NCBI RefSeq assembly: GCF_001995215.1
Contig: NZ_MUXN01000025.1
Location: forward strand, 248,001-312,000
Origin: Amycolatopsis azurea DSM 43854
GTDB lineage: Bacteria; Actinomycetota; Actinomycetes; Mycobacteriales; Pseudonocardiaceae
DNA length: 64,000 bases
Direction of reading: 5' to 3'
In this document: piece by piece, positions 22,673-31,049 of the stretch
How the letters are laid out: each line of letters begins with the position of its first letter
Position numbering within the stretch: position 1 is the stretch's first letter
Position numbers and translations under genes: made by a program
The notes under the pieces: model-generated
What the model saw: the letters and a program-made list of their open reading frames with translations, nothing else
What the model was told of the DNA's origin: nothing
The model's database searches: none

Positions 22673-25600
22673 CTACATCAGCATCGGGTCGATGTCGCAG
22701 TCGGCACGGGCGCCGCGGCCCGCCGCCTGCGTTCCCGGGTGAGCCTCGCCGAGAATCCTGCGATACTTCACCAAAATCGGGTCACGGAACGGAGCAGCCT
22801 CCTCGTCCCGGCCGAGGGCGGCCAAGTCCAGTCCGAGGTTGAAGGTCGCCGCCAGCACGGTGGGGTGGTCCTCCCCCAGCACCTGCTTGCCGCGCTCGAC
22901 CGCGTCCCGCCCCAGTTCGATCGCCCTGTCGAACTCGCCCAAGACCGAGAGATCACTCGCCAGGTTGATCGTGACGGTGACGGCGTAGGGGTGATCCGGG
23001 CCGATGGTGGCGCGGAACTGTTCGAGCGCGCGCTCGTCGAGAACGCGGGACGTCGCGGGATCTCCCATGAGCCGCACGGTCACCGCGAGGTCGGCAGTGG
23101 CCGCGAGGGTGTGCGGGTGATGCTCGCCGAGGCCACTCCGGTACCGCTCGAAGACGTCTTCCCCGAGCTTTTTGGCCGCCGTCAAGTCGCCCGAGTGACG
23201 AAGATCGATCGAATGGGCGAGAGCGCAAGCCATCGTGATCGAGTGGTCGTCGCCGTAGACGAGCTGGAACCGCTTGAGCGCGTCCGTGGACAGCGCGAGC
23301 GCGCCCGGATGGTCGCCGTCCTTCCGCCTCGCGATCGAAAGCAGGAAGGTGTTACCCGCCGCGTCCACCTGCTCCGCGCCGAACCGGGCGTAAAAGTTCT
23401 CGGTGAGCCTTTCCTGCTGGACCCGGGCCTGGCCGTACTCCCCCGCCTCGCGCAGGTCCACGATCAGCGAGCTGTTGACGCCGAAGGTGCGGACGTGGTC
23501 GCGGCCGAGGACCTCGATCCGGCGACGGAGAGTGTCCTGGTCCAGCTCCGCGGCTTCCCGGTAGGCGCCGGCCAGCCGGAGGCTGATGGCGTGCTGGTAC
23601 GCGGCGCTGAGCGTCTCCGGGTCGTCCTCGCCGAACATGCGCTTGGACTTGTGGTAGATCTCTTCGCTCAGTTTGGTCGCGCCCGCGAAGTCGCCTTGCG
23701 CCCGCAGGTCGATCGTGATGTTGCGCTGTAGCGCGAATGTCTCTTCGTTCTCCTCACCGGAGACCTGGAGACGCAGTGCCAAGGTGCGCTGATTGAGTTC
23801 CGCCGCTTCGGAGTACCGGCCGATCGCCCACAGGTAAAGACCCAGCCTGGACGACACTTCGAGGGTTTGCGGATGGGTGGGACCGAGGGTGTCGGTGAGC
23901 CGCTTCCGCGCATCGAGGCCGAGCCGGGCCGCCTCTTCGTGGTCGCCGTACTCGAACAGGTACCGCATCAGGTTGATGTGGAGCTGACGCGGCCAGTCGT
24001 CGTCGCAGTCCAGCACGTTCGCCGCGTAGGCGTGCGGCAGCAGTTCGCGGTAGCGCGACCAGTGCCTGCTGGATTCGGGGTCGTTGGGGTCGAGCGCGGC
24101 GAGCAGCTGGTGCGCCCCGTGCTGCATCCGCGCGTGCACCTGACGGGCCATGACCCGGTTGCGCAGGACCAGCTGGACCAGCCGGTGCAGCTGGAGGGTG
24201 TTGTTGCCGTGGTCGATCTTCGCGAGGCCGTACCGGTTGATGTCGCGGATGGCGCGGGCCAGTTTGATCGGATCGCGCAGCGCGGCGTCGAGCTCCGGCG
24301 AGATCGACACCCGGCTGACCCCGGTGAGCAGGTCACGAGAAATCGGTTCCGGGGAGAAGAAGGCACAGATGTGCAGGATCTGGTGCGCCGCCGGGTTGCG
24401 GGTCTTCAGCTCCTCGAACGACACGTTCCACGCCGCGGCGACCGAGACCTCGTAGTCGGGCGCCGAGGCGGTGTCGAGGATTTCCTCGACCGACTCGTCG
24501 AACAGGCGCAGGTACTCCTGCACCGGCATCCCGGTCACCGCACGCCAGGCCGCCGCCTGTTCGACGGCCAGCGGGAGATCGCCCAGCTTCTCGGCGAGTT
24601 CCTCGGCGTCGGCCGGATCGATCTCGGGGCCGCGGCGGCCGAGCAGCTCGACGCTTTCCTCGCGTTTGAACACGGCCAGCTCCAGCGGGCGCGCGATGCC
24701 CGCCCAGTCGGAGTTCCGTGAGGTGATCAGGATTTCACCGGGACCGTTGCGCGGGAAGAACGGCAGCACCGTCTCCGGGCTTTCCGCGGCGTCGAAGACC
24801 AGCAGCCAGCGGCGGAACGGCCGTCCGGTCCGCAGCGCCTCGATCACGGAGGGGACGGCGATGTTCGCCTCGGACGCGCCTTGCAGGCCGAGCAGACCGG
24901 CGAGTTCGGTGAGCCCGGCGCGGATCTGCGTGGTGTGCGCGGCGTCGATCCACCAGACGAGGTCGTAGTCCTGCAGATGCCGGTAGATGTACTCGGCGGC
25001 CATCTGGGTCTTGCCGATACCGCCGAGTCCGTGCAGCGCCGAGGGGAGCACCGCGGTGGTACCGCTGCTCAACCGCTTGGTGAGCTGGTCGAGCAGCTCG
25101 TCACGACCGGTGAAGTTCGGGTTGCGCGGCGGGACGTTCCCGAAGACGAGTGGCGGATCGTCGGGCTGGCGGGCCGGGAAGGTCCGGGTCGTGTCCGACG
25201 CGGCGGGGTGGACGATCCTCGTCGTCGGCTCGTTCGCTTCGGATTCGCCGAGGTAGGACGAGCGTCCCTGCGTCGCCGACGTCAAGGCAGGTGGACGTTC
25301 GACCGTTTCGGGCATGTCTGGGCTCGCAGTCTTAGTGGATGTCTTGATCGTCACGGGAACGGATACGACGTTGCCCGTGTAGTTCCCCGCGTTCCGCAGA
25401 CGGTCAGCCCGGGACAGGTACGGGCCGGAAAGCGCGCGCATGAGCACGCTTTCCAGTTCCACATCGGCCGAGGACTCGACAGTGAGCTCTGGATCCGGTG
25501 TGTTGTTCGGGTCGGCGATGGCGTCTCGGAGGTGACCGAGCAGCGGAATCCGGCCACCGAAATGAGTGGCGGCCACCCGGACGACCTTGGCCGTTTCCGA

Positions 25601-27073
25601 CCGCCGCGCGCCACTGAGCAGCAATTCCCGGACTGCCTCGGGAAAAGCGAAGACCCCACCTGTGTCCCAAGTGGACTTCCCCTCCCTGAGTCCGGGAGCG
25701 TACATGATCCCCGAAAGGAGAAGTTCGAGGAGGTGCTCGAGTCTCGCTTCCGGCACGAACCGCTGTCCCACCAGTTTAGCCACATCGAGGCGAACCGGCA
25801 CCGCCGCGAGTAACTGCGCCAAGCGTAGCGCCGGCGGAGAGGCCACACTGCGGAATCTGTGAACTGTTTCGACGGGTGACAAAGTTACCGGCGGGTCATC
25901 GGAATCGGACTGGGAAATCCGTTCCGTGGTGAGCACTACCGTTCCTTCGGCGGCGGCATCGTTTTCGCCGGTCATCAGCCCGGCCCACCAGCCCAGCGCC
26001 CGCGGCCGCAGTTCCAGCACCGGCACCGGCACGACGTGGCCGGGCACTTTCGCGCCGGGTTCGAGCCAGGCGTCTGCGAGTTCGCAAGCCCATCGACCGT
26101 TGGGGGCCAACACGTTCGGGACCCGCAACCGGGCCTTGTGCGGGCTCATGCCGCACCGGCCCCACAGCCATTCCGGGAGCAGGTGCACGATGCTCACCGG
26201 CATCTTCGCGCCCCACCGCGCCAGCATCGGGTAGAGCGTGTCTTTCTTTTGCCAGGCGTCGCCGACACCGTCGGTCAGCAGCAATACCACCCGCCGCCCC
26301 GACGAATCCATGATCTCGTCCGGGTCGCGGGCGGACGCGCCGGACGTGCCACCACGAAGAACGAGATCTTCCTGGTCATTGTCCTTAGCGGTTTCCAACA
26401 GCCGGACCTGAATGGTGCGGAATGCACCCACTTGCCGGAGCAATTCGACAAAAGCCGACACCCGCGGCCGCCACAAGGCCATCGACGGGCCGTTGTCGAG
26501 GACGAGCGTCAGGTCCAGCCAGCGCTCTTTCCTCGATCGGGTGACAGGCCACCACCGTCCGGTCTCCGCGGCGCGGACAGCGGTCGCCACTTCGTCCAGG
26601 ACCACATTGTTGTGTCGCAACGAGGCCCTCTGCCGTTTCAACGTTCTCAGCGCGCGGAAGTAGTCGAGGGACTCGATGAGGACGGCACCGCCCGGCCCCG
26701 TGCCGTCCACCGCGGGTTCGGGCAGCTCACCGGTGACGGCCTCGATCTCGACGACCTCGGCGTCGTCGTCCTGATCCGGCGACGTCTCGTCCCATACCGC
26801 GGACAGCTGCGACTCGGGCGGCTCGGGGATTTCCCCGCGTTCCGAAGGCCTGTTGCGAATCCGCACGTCCTGGTTCGCCGGTTCGTCGGCGGAAGCGGAC
26901 TCGTCACTCGTGCCCCGCGGCGCGATGGCCGCGGCCAGCCACACGATGTCCGCGACGTCGGTCCAGCTCAGGTCCTTGAATTCGATCCGCTTGGCCCGCG
27001 GGGGAAAACCGGTCCTCCGGTGCTCCGCCACCGGGGCGGAACGCGAGTCGGAGGCACCGCCCGGCCCGTTCAT
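22673..27073 (-). CDS. vWA-NB-ARC-TPR protein, FxsT-like (FxSxx-COOH system TPR protein)
   Basis: 1466 residues. Residues ~115-350 are a SAV_2336-type vWA region: WLDLTLVLDNGPSM has a degenerate MIDAS near 193, followed by RRVVLLLTDGVGD. A linker follows, then an NB-ARC STAND ATPase with P-loop HGLGGIGKT near residues 681-690, the Walker B region WLLVFDAAES and the sensor LITSRN. From ~1030 to the end are TPR repeats of the kinesin-light-chain type (repeated LGxxHPxTL and RxxGDxxxA units). No catalytic effector domain is visible. STAND proteins act as switches that sense threats or control development. ATG follows the MoxR stop by one base (TGA-C-ATG), so the two are coupled. Confidence 0.85.
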   Translation of the reverse strand: MNGPGGASDSRSAPVAEHRRTGFPPRAKRIEFKDLSWTDVADIVWLAAAIAPRGTSDESASADEPANQDVRIRNRPSERGEIPEPPESQLSAVWDETSPDQDDDAEVVEIEAVTGELPEPAVDGTGPGGAVLIESLDYFRALRTLKRQRASLRHNNVVLDEVATAVRAAETGRWWPVTRSRKERWLDLTLVLDNGPSMALWRPRVSAFVELLRQVGAFRTIQVRLLETAKDNDQEDLVLRGGTSGASARDPDEIMDSSGRRVVLLLTDGVGDAWQKKDTLYPMLARWGAKMPVSIVHLLPEWLWGRCGMSPHKARLRVPNVLAPNGRWACELADAWLEPGAKVPGHVVPVPVLELRPRALGWWAGLMTGENDAAAEGTVVLTTERISQSDSDDPPVTLSPVETVHRFRSVASPPALRLAQLLAAVPVRLDVAKLVGQRFVPEARLEHLLELLLSGIMYAPGLREGKSTWDTGGVFAFPEAVRELLLSGARRSETAKVVRVAATHFGGRIPLLGHLRDAIADPNNTPDPELTVESSADVELESVLMRALSGPYLSRADRLRNAGNYTGNVVSVPVTIKTSTKTASPDMPETVERPPALTSATQGRSSYLGESEANEPTTRIVHPAASDTTRTFPARQPDDPPLVFGNVPPRNPNFTGRDELLDQLTKRLSSGTTAVLPSALHGLGGIGKTQMAAEYIYRHLQDYDLVWWIDAAHTTQIRAGLTELAGLLGLQGASEANIAVPSVIEALRTGRPFRRWLLVFDAAESPETVLPFFPRNGPGEILITSRNSDWAGIARPLELAVFKREESVELLGRRGPEIDPADAEELAEKLGDLPLAVEQAAAWRAVTGMPVQEYLRLFDESVEEILDTASAPDYEVSVAAAWNVSFEELKTRNPAAHQILHICAFFSPEPISRDLLTGVSRVSISPELDAALRDPIKLARAIRDINRYGLAKIDHGNNTLQLHRLVQLVLRNRVMARQVHARMQHGAHQLLAALDPNDPESSRHWSRYRELLPHAYAANVLDCDDDWPRQLHINLMRYLFEYGDHEEAARLGLDARKRLTDTLGPTHPQTLEVSSRLGLYLWAIGRYSEAAELNQRTLALRLQVSGEENEETFALQRNITIDLRAQGDFAGATKLSEEIYHKSKRMFGEDDPETLSAAYQHAISLRLAGAYREAAELDQDTLRRRIEVLGRDHVRTFGVNSSLIVDLREAGEYGQARVQQERLTENFYARFGAEQVDAAGNTFLLSIARRKDGDHPGALALSTDALKRFQLVYGDDHSITMACALAHSIDLRHSGDLTAAKKLGEDVFERYRSGLGEHHPHTLAATADLAVTVRLMGDPATSRVLDERALEQFRATIGPDHPYAVTVTINLASDLSVLGEFDRAIELGRDAVERGKQVLGEDHPTVLAATFNLGLDLAALGRDEEAAPFRDPILVKYRRILGEAHPGTQAAGRGARADCDIDPMLM

Positions 27074-27074
27074 G

Positions 27075-28157
27075 TCACCGCACCGTCAGTCGTTGCCAGA
27101 GGGCGTCCACCAGCCGCGGCCAGGTCTCCTGATCCGGCTGGTACGCGCCCGACGTCGCGAGATAGACGGCGTCGAGCAGCCTGTCGGTCGGGAGACCGCC
27201 TTCCGCCTTGCTCCGTTCGGCGAATTCGCGGATGAGCTCGTCCCGGTGTTCGCCGTGCTCGCCGACCAGATGACTGGCCACGATCGCCGCGAGCTGGTCC
27301 TCGTCGGGGTTCTCGATCCGCAGTTGCAGGCAGCGGCGGAGGAACGCGGGCGGGAACTCCCGCTCACCGTTGCTGGTCATGATGACGACCGGGAAGGCGC
27401 GACAAGCGATCCGGCCGTCGCGGACGACCGCGGTGCGCTCCGGGTCGGCGGTGTGCACGGTGACCTCGGGATGCCGGTTGCGCACCCGGGCCAGCTCCTC
27501 GATGGAGAACTCGCCGTCCTCGAAGATCGACAGCAGATCGTTGGGGAGGTCCGCCTCGGATTTGTCCAGCTCGTCGATGAGCAGCACCCGGGGCAACCTG
27601 CCGGGCAGGAAAGCGGTGCCCAGCGGACCGAGCCGGACGAAATCGCCGATCGGTGGTTCCTCGGCCTCGCCACCGAGCTGGGCCTGACTCGTCGCCGCGG
27701 CCTGCACCCGGCCGATCGCGTCGTAGCCGTACAACCCGGAACCCAGCGCGGTGTGACTCGTGATCCCCCAGCGCAGTACCCTGCCCAGCCCCAGTTCCCT
27801 GGCGATCCGGTACGCGAGACTGGACTTCCCGGTCCCCGGATTCCCCGTGACCAGCAACGGCCGTCGCAGATAAAGCGCGGCGTTCACCATGTTCAGCTCA
27901 GCGGCGTCGATGTCGGCCTCGGAAAACGTGAACTCGCTTCCGAGACGGCGCTCGGCCTCCCCGTCGTCCGGCGGCGGCGCGTCGTTCTCCGGCGGCGGGT
28001 CACCGCGATAGGAACGCCAAGGCGGGGGCGCGGGCAGAAGCTGCGCGAGGTCGATGTCGTGAATCGGCCTTCCGGTGCCCCGGTATATCCACCAATCGGG
28101 TGCGTCGGCCGGTGGCGTCCGGCCGTTCACGGTCGCGTCCTGATCGTTCCCGCTCAT
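27075..28157 (-). CDS. MoxR-type AAA+ ATPase of a vWA/MoxR/VMAP module
   Basis: 360 residues from the ATG at 28157 (AAGGGG upstream; an ATG at 28166 is also possible). AAA+ core: Walker A GNPGTGKSS, Walker B VLLIDELDKSEADLPNDLLS, sensor 1 VIMTSNGEREFPPAFLRRC. The insert LGPLGTAFLPGRLPRVLL is typical of MoxR relatives in actinobacterial ternary systems. The first ~80 residues are Pro/Asp-rich and contain WWIYRGTGRPIHDI, a short motif common before this ATPase family. MoxR proteins act with vWA partners as chaperone-like remodelling machines. Here the vWA is fused to NB-ARC/TPR in the next gene, and the VMAP-like gene lies 13 bp upstream. Confidence 0.88.
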   Translation of the reverse strand: MSGNDQDATVNGRTPPADAPDWWIYRGTGRPIHDIDLAQLLPAPPPWRSYRGDPPPENDAPPPDDGEAERRLGSEFTFSEADIDAAELNMVNAALYLRRPLLVTGNPGTGKSSLAYRIARELGLGRVLRWGITSHTALGSGLYGYDAIGRVQAAATSQAQLGGEAEEPPIGDFVRLGPLGTAFLPGRLPRVLLIDELDKSEADLPNDLLSIFEDGEFSIEELARVRNRHPEVTVHTADPERTAVVRDGRIACRAFPVVIMTSNGEREFPPAFLRRCLQLRIENPDEDQLAAIVASHLVGEHGEHRDELIREFAERSKAEGGLPTDRLLDAVYLATSGAYQPDQETWPRLVDALWQRLTVR

Positions 28158-28170
28158 CCGCGGCATCCCC

Positions 28171-29985
28171 TTACAGTCGAGTCGGGATCAACGGCTGGTC
28201 CAGGACGATTACCCGTTTCGGGTCGTCCCACATTACCACCAGATCGTGAGCCAGAGAATTCTTGAACGGTACGGCGGCACCCGAATTCGCCAGTTTGCGA
28301 CGATCCGGAAGTTCGATAAAACCGCGTTCCTCGGCCAATACCCAGTCGAGCAACTCGCGCAGGTTCTCCGGTTCGGCGTCCGGATGCCACAGCACCACCG
28401 GCAGCCCGCTGCGCAGGGCACTCGTCAACTCGTCCGGTGCGGAACCCGGTACCGCCTGGGGCGACGGGGGTTTCGCCAAGACGAGCCCGACCCAGTGATC
28501 GTCGCTCAGAATCGCGTCGATCGGGTGACCGTCGAACTCCGCGCATCCGGAATAGTGCAACCGTTCGGCGGCGGGGTTCTCCACCATCGAGTCCCAGCGA
28601 ACATGCCATGCGCGATGCCAATGCCTCGCCCGCATCCTCTCCAATGACCGTATTCCGAGACGGTACCCGTAGCGCAGCGGCTGAGGCTGACCGGTCCCGT
28701 GCTCCTTCGCCCAGCGCTGCACGGGCAAATTGATCAACGTCCTCGGCAGCAGGAATTCGACGGACGCGGACATGCTCTGCCCGGACCAGACACCCTCGGT
28801 TTCCAGAATGACGTCGTCGACCCGGAACTCGACCTCGTCGATGCCGATTTCCCGCACTCCTCCGAGTGCGGGCGGCCAGACTTCCGGGTCGTCCTGACGC
28901 CAGAACGCGAGTGTGCATCGCGTCGGGTCGGCGGAAACCGGTTCGAGCATGATCATCAAATGCAGATGGGGGCGCTCCGGGATCGGCGGCCTGCTCTTTT
29001 CCTGGTGACCGAGGGCGGGAACGAGCCGCAGCGATCGGGCCTGGTCGGCGATCCAGCGCGCGATCATCGCACCCGGTTCACCGTCGAGGTTCTCCCCGAG
29101 CAGCCGCAAGAACGTCACCGCCGGCGGGATCCCGTCCGGTCCGGCGTTGAAATCGGTGAGCAGATGGAAAGCGCCCCACGCGTCGTTGATGCCTTCCAGC
29201 CGGGGCAACGGAACGGCGGGACCGAGTGCCCGGCTCATCATCACCGCCAGATGGGGGACCTCCATCCGGGTCAGATGGTGATGCAGGCCGACCAGATCCT
29301 TGCGCGGGATCAAATCCAGCACCGCGCTGCTCAGATCGGCGACGAACAGGTCTTCGGCGGCCACGATCGCCGGATCGGGCGATGGTTGCGGAATCGGCGC
29401 CGTGACCTCTCCGAGCAAGCGTAAATAAGCCATTCCAGTGAAACTCTTGACCGAGACCGGTAACGCACCGTACGACTCGGGCAGCAGACCCGGGTCCTTC
29501 TCGATTACGTCGGTGAAGAAACGTTCCGACGAGATGAACGCGATCATCCGGCCGGATTCCGCGAACGCGTCCTTCACGGTTCGCGCGTCCAGAATGCGGA
29601 AGGCGGTGTCGACCGCTTCGCCGACCCAGCCTTTCCCGTCGTACAGCACCTCGCCGGAGTTGACACTCACCCGGAGCAGCATCCGCGCCTGCGGGGTCCG
29701 CGTGTGGTTGTACCGGCGGAGCGCGACCAGCATGCGATCCGGCATCCTGTCGGCGACCAGGCTTTTCGTCGTTCCCGGCGGGAGCAGGACCAGCGCTCCG
29801 TCACCGCGGTCCTCACACGCGCAGGAATCGAAATCGACGCCGCTTTCGGCGAAAGCGGTCTTCAGTACCTCGTACATGCCCTGGCGCACCGCGAGCCGAT
29901 CGAGCGAGTTACGGTCCGGGGCGGTGAAGCCCACGACGTCCACCACGACGATCGTGCGGTCGAGAGCCTGCGTCGGTTGCGCCAC
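28171..29985 (-). CDS. VMAP-like protein with N-terminal nucleotide-cyclase-like domain
   Basis: 604 residues from a GTG at 29985 with GGGAGG upstream. Residues 8-190 form a class III nucleotide-cyclase-like domain: RTIVVVDVVGF (Asp16) and EDRGDGALVLLP (Asp62) supply the metal-binding aspartates. The remaining cyclase specificity residues are not obvious, so activity is uncertain. Residues ~210-335 are helical and could be an effector-associated (death-like) or VMAP middle domain. Residues ~340-604 (RPHLHLMIMLEPVSADPTRC ... VVLWHPDAEPENLRELLDWV ... LPDRRKLA) look like the VMAP C-terminal domain of vWA-MoxR ternary conflict systems. First gene of the VMAP-MoxR-vWA/STAND operon. Confidence 0.75.
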   Translation of the reverse strand: MAQPTQALDRTIVVVDVVGFTAPDRNSLDRLAVRQGMYEVLKTAFAESGVDFDSCACEDRGDGALVLLPPGTTKSLVADRMPDRMLVALRRYNHTRTPQARMLLRVSVNSGEVLYDGKGWVGEAVDTAFRILDARTVKDAFAESGRMIAFISSERFFTDVIEKDPGLLPESYGALPVSVKSFTGMAYLRLLGEVTAPIPQPSPDPAIVAAEDLFVADLSSAVLDLIPRKDLVGLHHHLTRMEVPHLAVMMSRALGPAVPLPRLEGINDAWGAFHLLTDFNAGPDGIPPAVTFLRLLGENLDGEPGAMIARWIADQARSLRLVPALGHQEKSRPPIPERPHLHLMIMLEPVSADPTRCTLAFWRQDDPEVWPPALGGVREIGIDEVEFRVDDVILETEGVWSGQSMSASVEFLLPRTLINLPVQRWAKEHGTGQPQPLRYGYRLGIRSLERMRARHWHRAWHVRWDSMVENPAAERLHYSGCAEFDGHPIDAILSDDHWVGLVLAKPPSPQAVPGSAPDELTSALRSGLPVVLWHPDAEPENLRELLDWVLAEERGFIELPDRRKLANSGAAVPFKNSLAHDLVVMWDDPKRVIVLDQPLIPTRL

Positions 29986-30062
29986 TGGCCCCCTCCCAAG
30001 GTCCACAGCGCCGACACCGGCGCCGAACGCCACATTATCGCGTCATTCGGCCCCGAGTTGAG

Positions 30063-30089
30063 TGTCAATTGACAAATACATGCGCATGT
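30063..30089. promoter_or_regulatory. Two adjacent perfect palindromes upstream of the VMAP operon
   Basis: TGTCAATTGACA (30063-30074) and ACATGCGCATGT (30078-30089) are both perfect 12-bp palindromes separated by 3 bp. They lie 78-104 bp upstream of the VMAP GTG in an AT-rich stretch. A -10-like GATAAT on the minus strand is near 30034-30039. The position fits an operator. Confidence 0.5.
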
Positions 30090-30118
30090 TTCCGTGCTGG
30101 TTATTTGCCCACGAGCAC

Positions 30119-30151
30119 GGAGCCCTCCCCGACCGCGCCGGGGAGGGCTCC
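30119..30151 (-). terminator. Terminator hairpin of the trypsin-like gene
   Basis: A 12-bp perfect stem GGAGCCCTCCCC (30119-30130) with GGGGAGGGCTCC (30140-30151) and a 9-nt loop, beginning 17 bp past the trypsin stop on the minus strand. Confidence 0.75.
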
Positions 30152-30167
30152 GCTTTCACCGGGGGGG

Positions 30168-30896
30168 TCAGACGCCGGCGACCTGCTGGATCCAGCTGCG
30201 GTAGCGGGTGATGTTGGTGTAGGCGGTGTTGTTCGACCGGTCACTGGTCGAGGCGACACCGACCTGGCGGCCACCGGAGAACATCGGGCCGCCCGAGTCA
30301 CCGCCGGCGGTGATGCCGTCGACGCGGTTCGCGCAGACCGCAACGCCGCCGTTGTAGTCGCTGCAGCTGACCGAGTTGACCCGGACGGTGGCGACCTTCA
30401 GGTAACGGGACTGGCAGTTGATCTCCGAACCGCACTGGCTCGTCGCGCCCCAGCCGTAGACCTGGACGTTCTGGCCGACCGCGACGTTGCTCGTGGTGCC
30501 GAGCGGCGAGTAGGTGGCGTTGACCGAACTGGTCAGCTTGACGATGGCGAGGTCGGCGCCCGAGTGCCGGGTGATGGTCGAGCCGGTGGCCATGGTGCCG
30601 CCGCTCTGCTGGTCGAGGCTGCCGATCCGGAAGGTGTAGGTGCCGCTGCTCGCGACACAGTGCTTGGCGGTGAGGATGTACTGCGGCGCGATGATCGTCG
30701 CGGTGCAGTTCTGCTGGCCGTTCACGAACAGCCGGGCCGCCCAGGGACCGCTCTGCGCGTTCTGGCCTCCGATGATCATCGGCTGCACGCCCGAGGGCTC
30801 GGCGGCGGTCGCGGCGGGGGCGGTCGAGCCGAGCAACGCCATGAAGGCGGTACCGGCCAGCAGGACGAGGGAGCGCAGTCGCATGTTCCGACTCAT
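30168..30896 (-). CDS. Secreted trypsin-like serine protease (S1 family)
   Basis: About 242 residues. Signal peptide MRLRSLVLLAGTAFMALLGS ends near APAATAA; a short propeptide precedes MIIGGQNA, where processing gives the mature IIGG N-terminus. The catalytic triad is visible: LTAKHC (His), GADLAIVKL (Asp) and GGDSGGPMF (Ser). Six Cys can pair as in bacterial S1 proteases (QNC/HC, QC/NC, VSC/VC). Start is the ATG at 30896 (MSRNMRLRS) or 30884; the longer frame upstream lacks a signal. It is an extracellular protease of Streptomyces-trypsin/streptogrisin type, followed by a strong terminator hairpin. Confidence 0.93.
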   Translation of the reverse strand: MSRNMRLRSLVLLAGTAFMALLGSTAPAATAAEPSGVQPMIIGGQNAQSGPWAARLFVNGQQNCTATIIAPQYILTAKHCVASSGTYTFRIGSLDQQSGGTMATGSTITRHSGADLAIVKLTSSVNATYSPLGTTSNVAVGQNVQVYGWGATSQCGSEINCQSRYLKVATVRVNSVSCSDYNGGVAVCANRVDGITAGGDSGGPMFSGGRQVGVASTSDRSNNTAYTNITRYRSWIQQVAGV

Positions 30897-31004
30897 TTCT
30901 GCGGCCGGAGTCCGGGCCGCGTCAGTGGGGACCAACGCGCTGATTCTGTGTCGTGCCAAAGGATTCCGGAAACCGACGAAAGTTCGCGTGCGCTACCTAT
31001 TTAA

Positions 31005-31021
31005 TTCCATGACGCGTGGAA
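31005..31021. promoter_or_regulatory. Operator-like inverted repeat in the trypsin promoter
   Basis: TTCCA (31005-31009) and TGGAA (31017-31021) flank a GC-centre ACGCG-like core in an otherwise AT-rich 90-bp spacer upstream of the protease. A minus-strand -10-like TAAATA lies next to it. Confidence 0.35.
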
Positions 31022-31049
31022 GAGATTTTTGAGTATGCGCCGAAGATCA

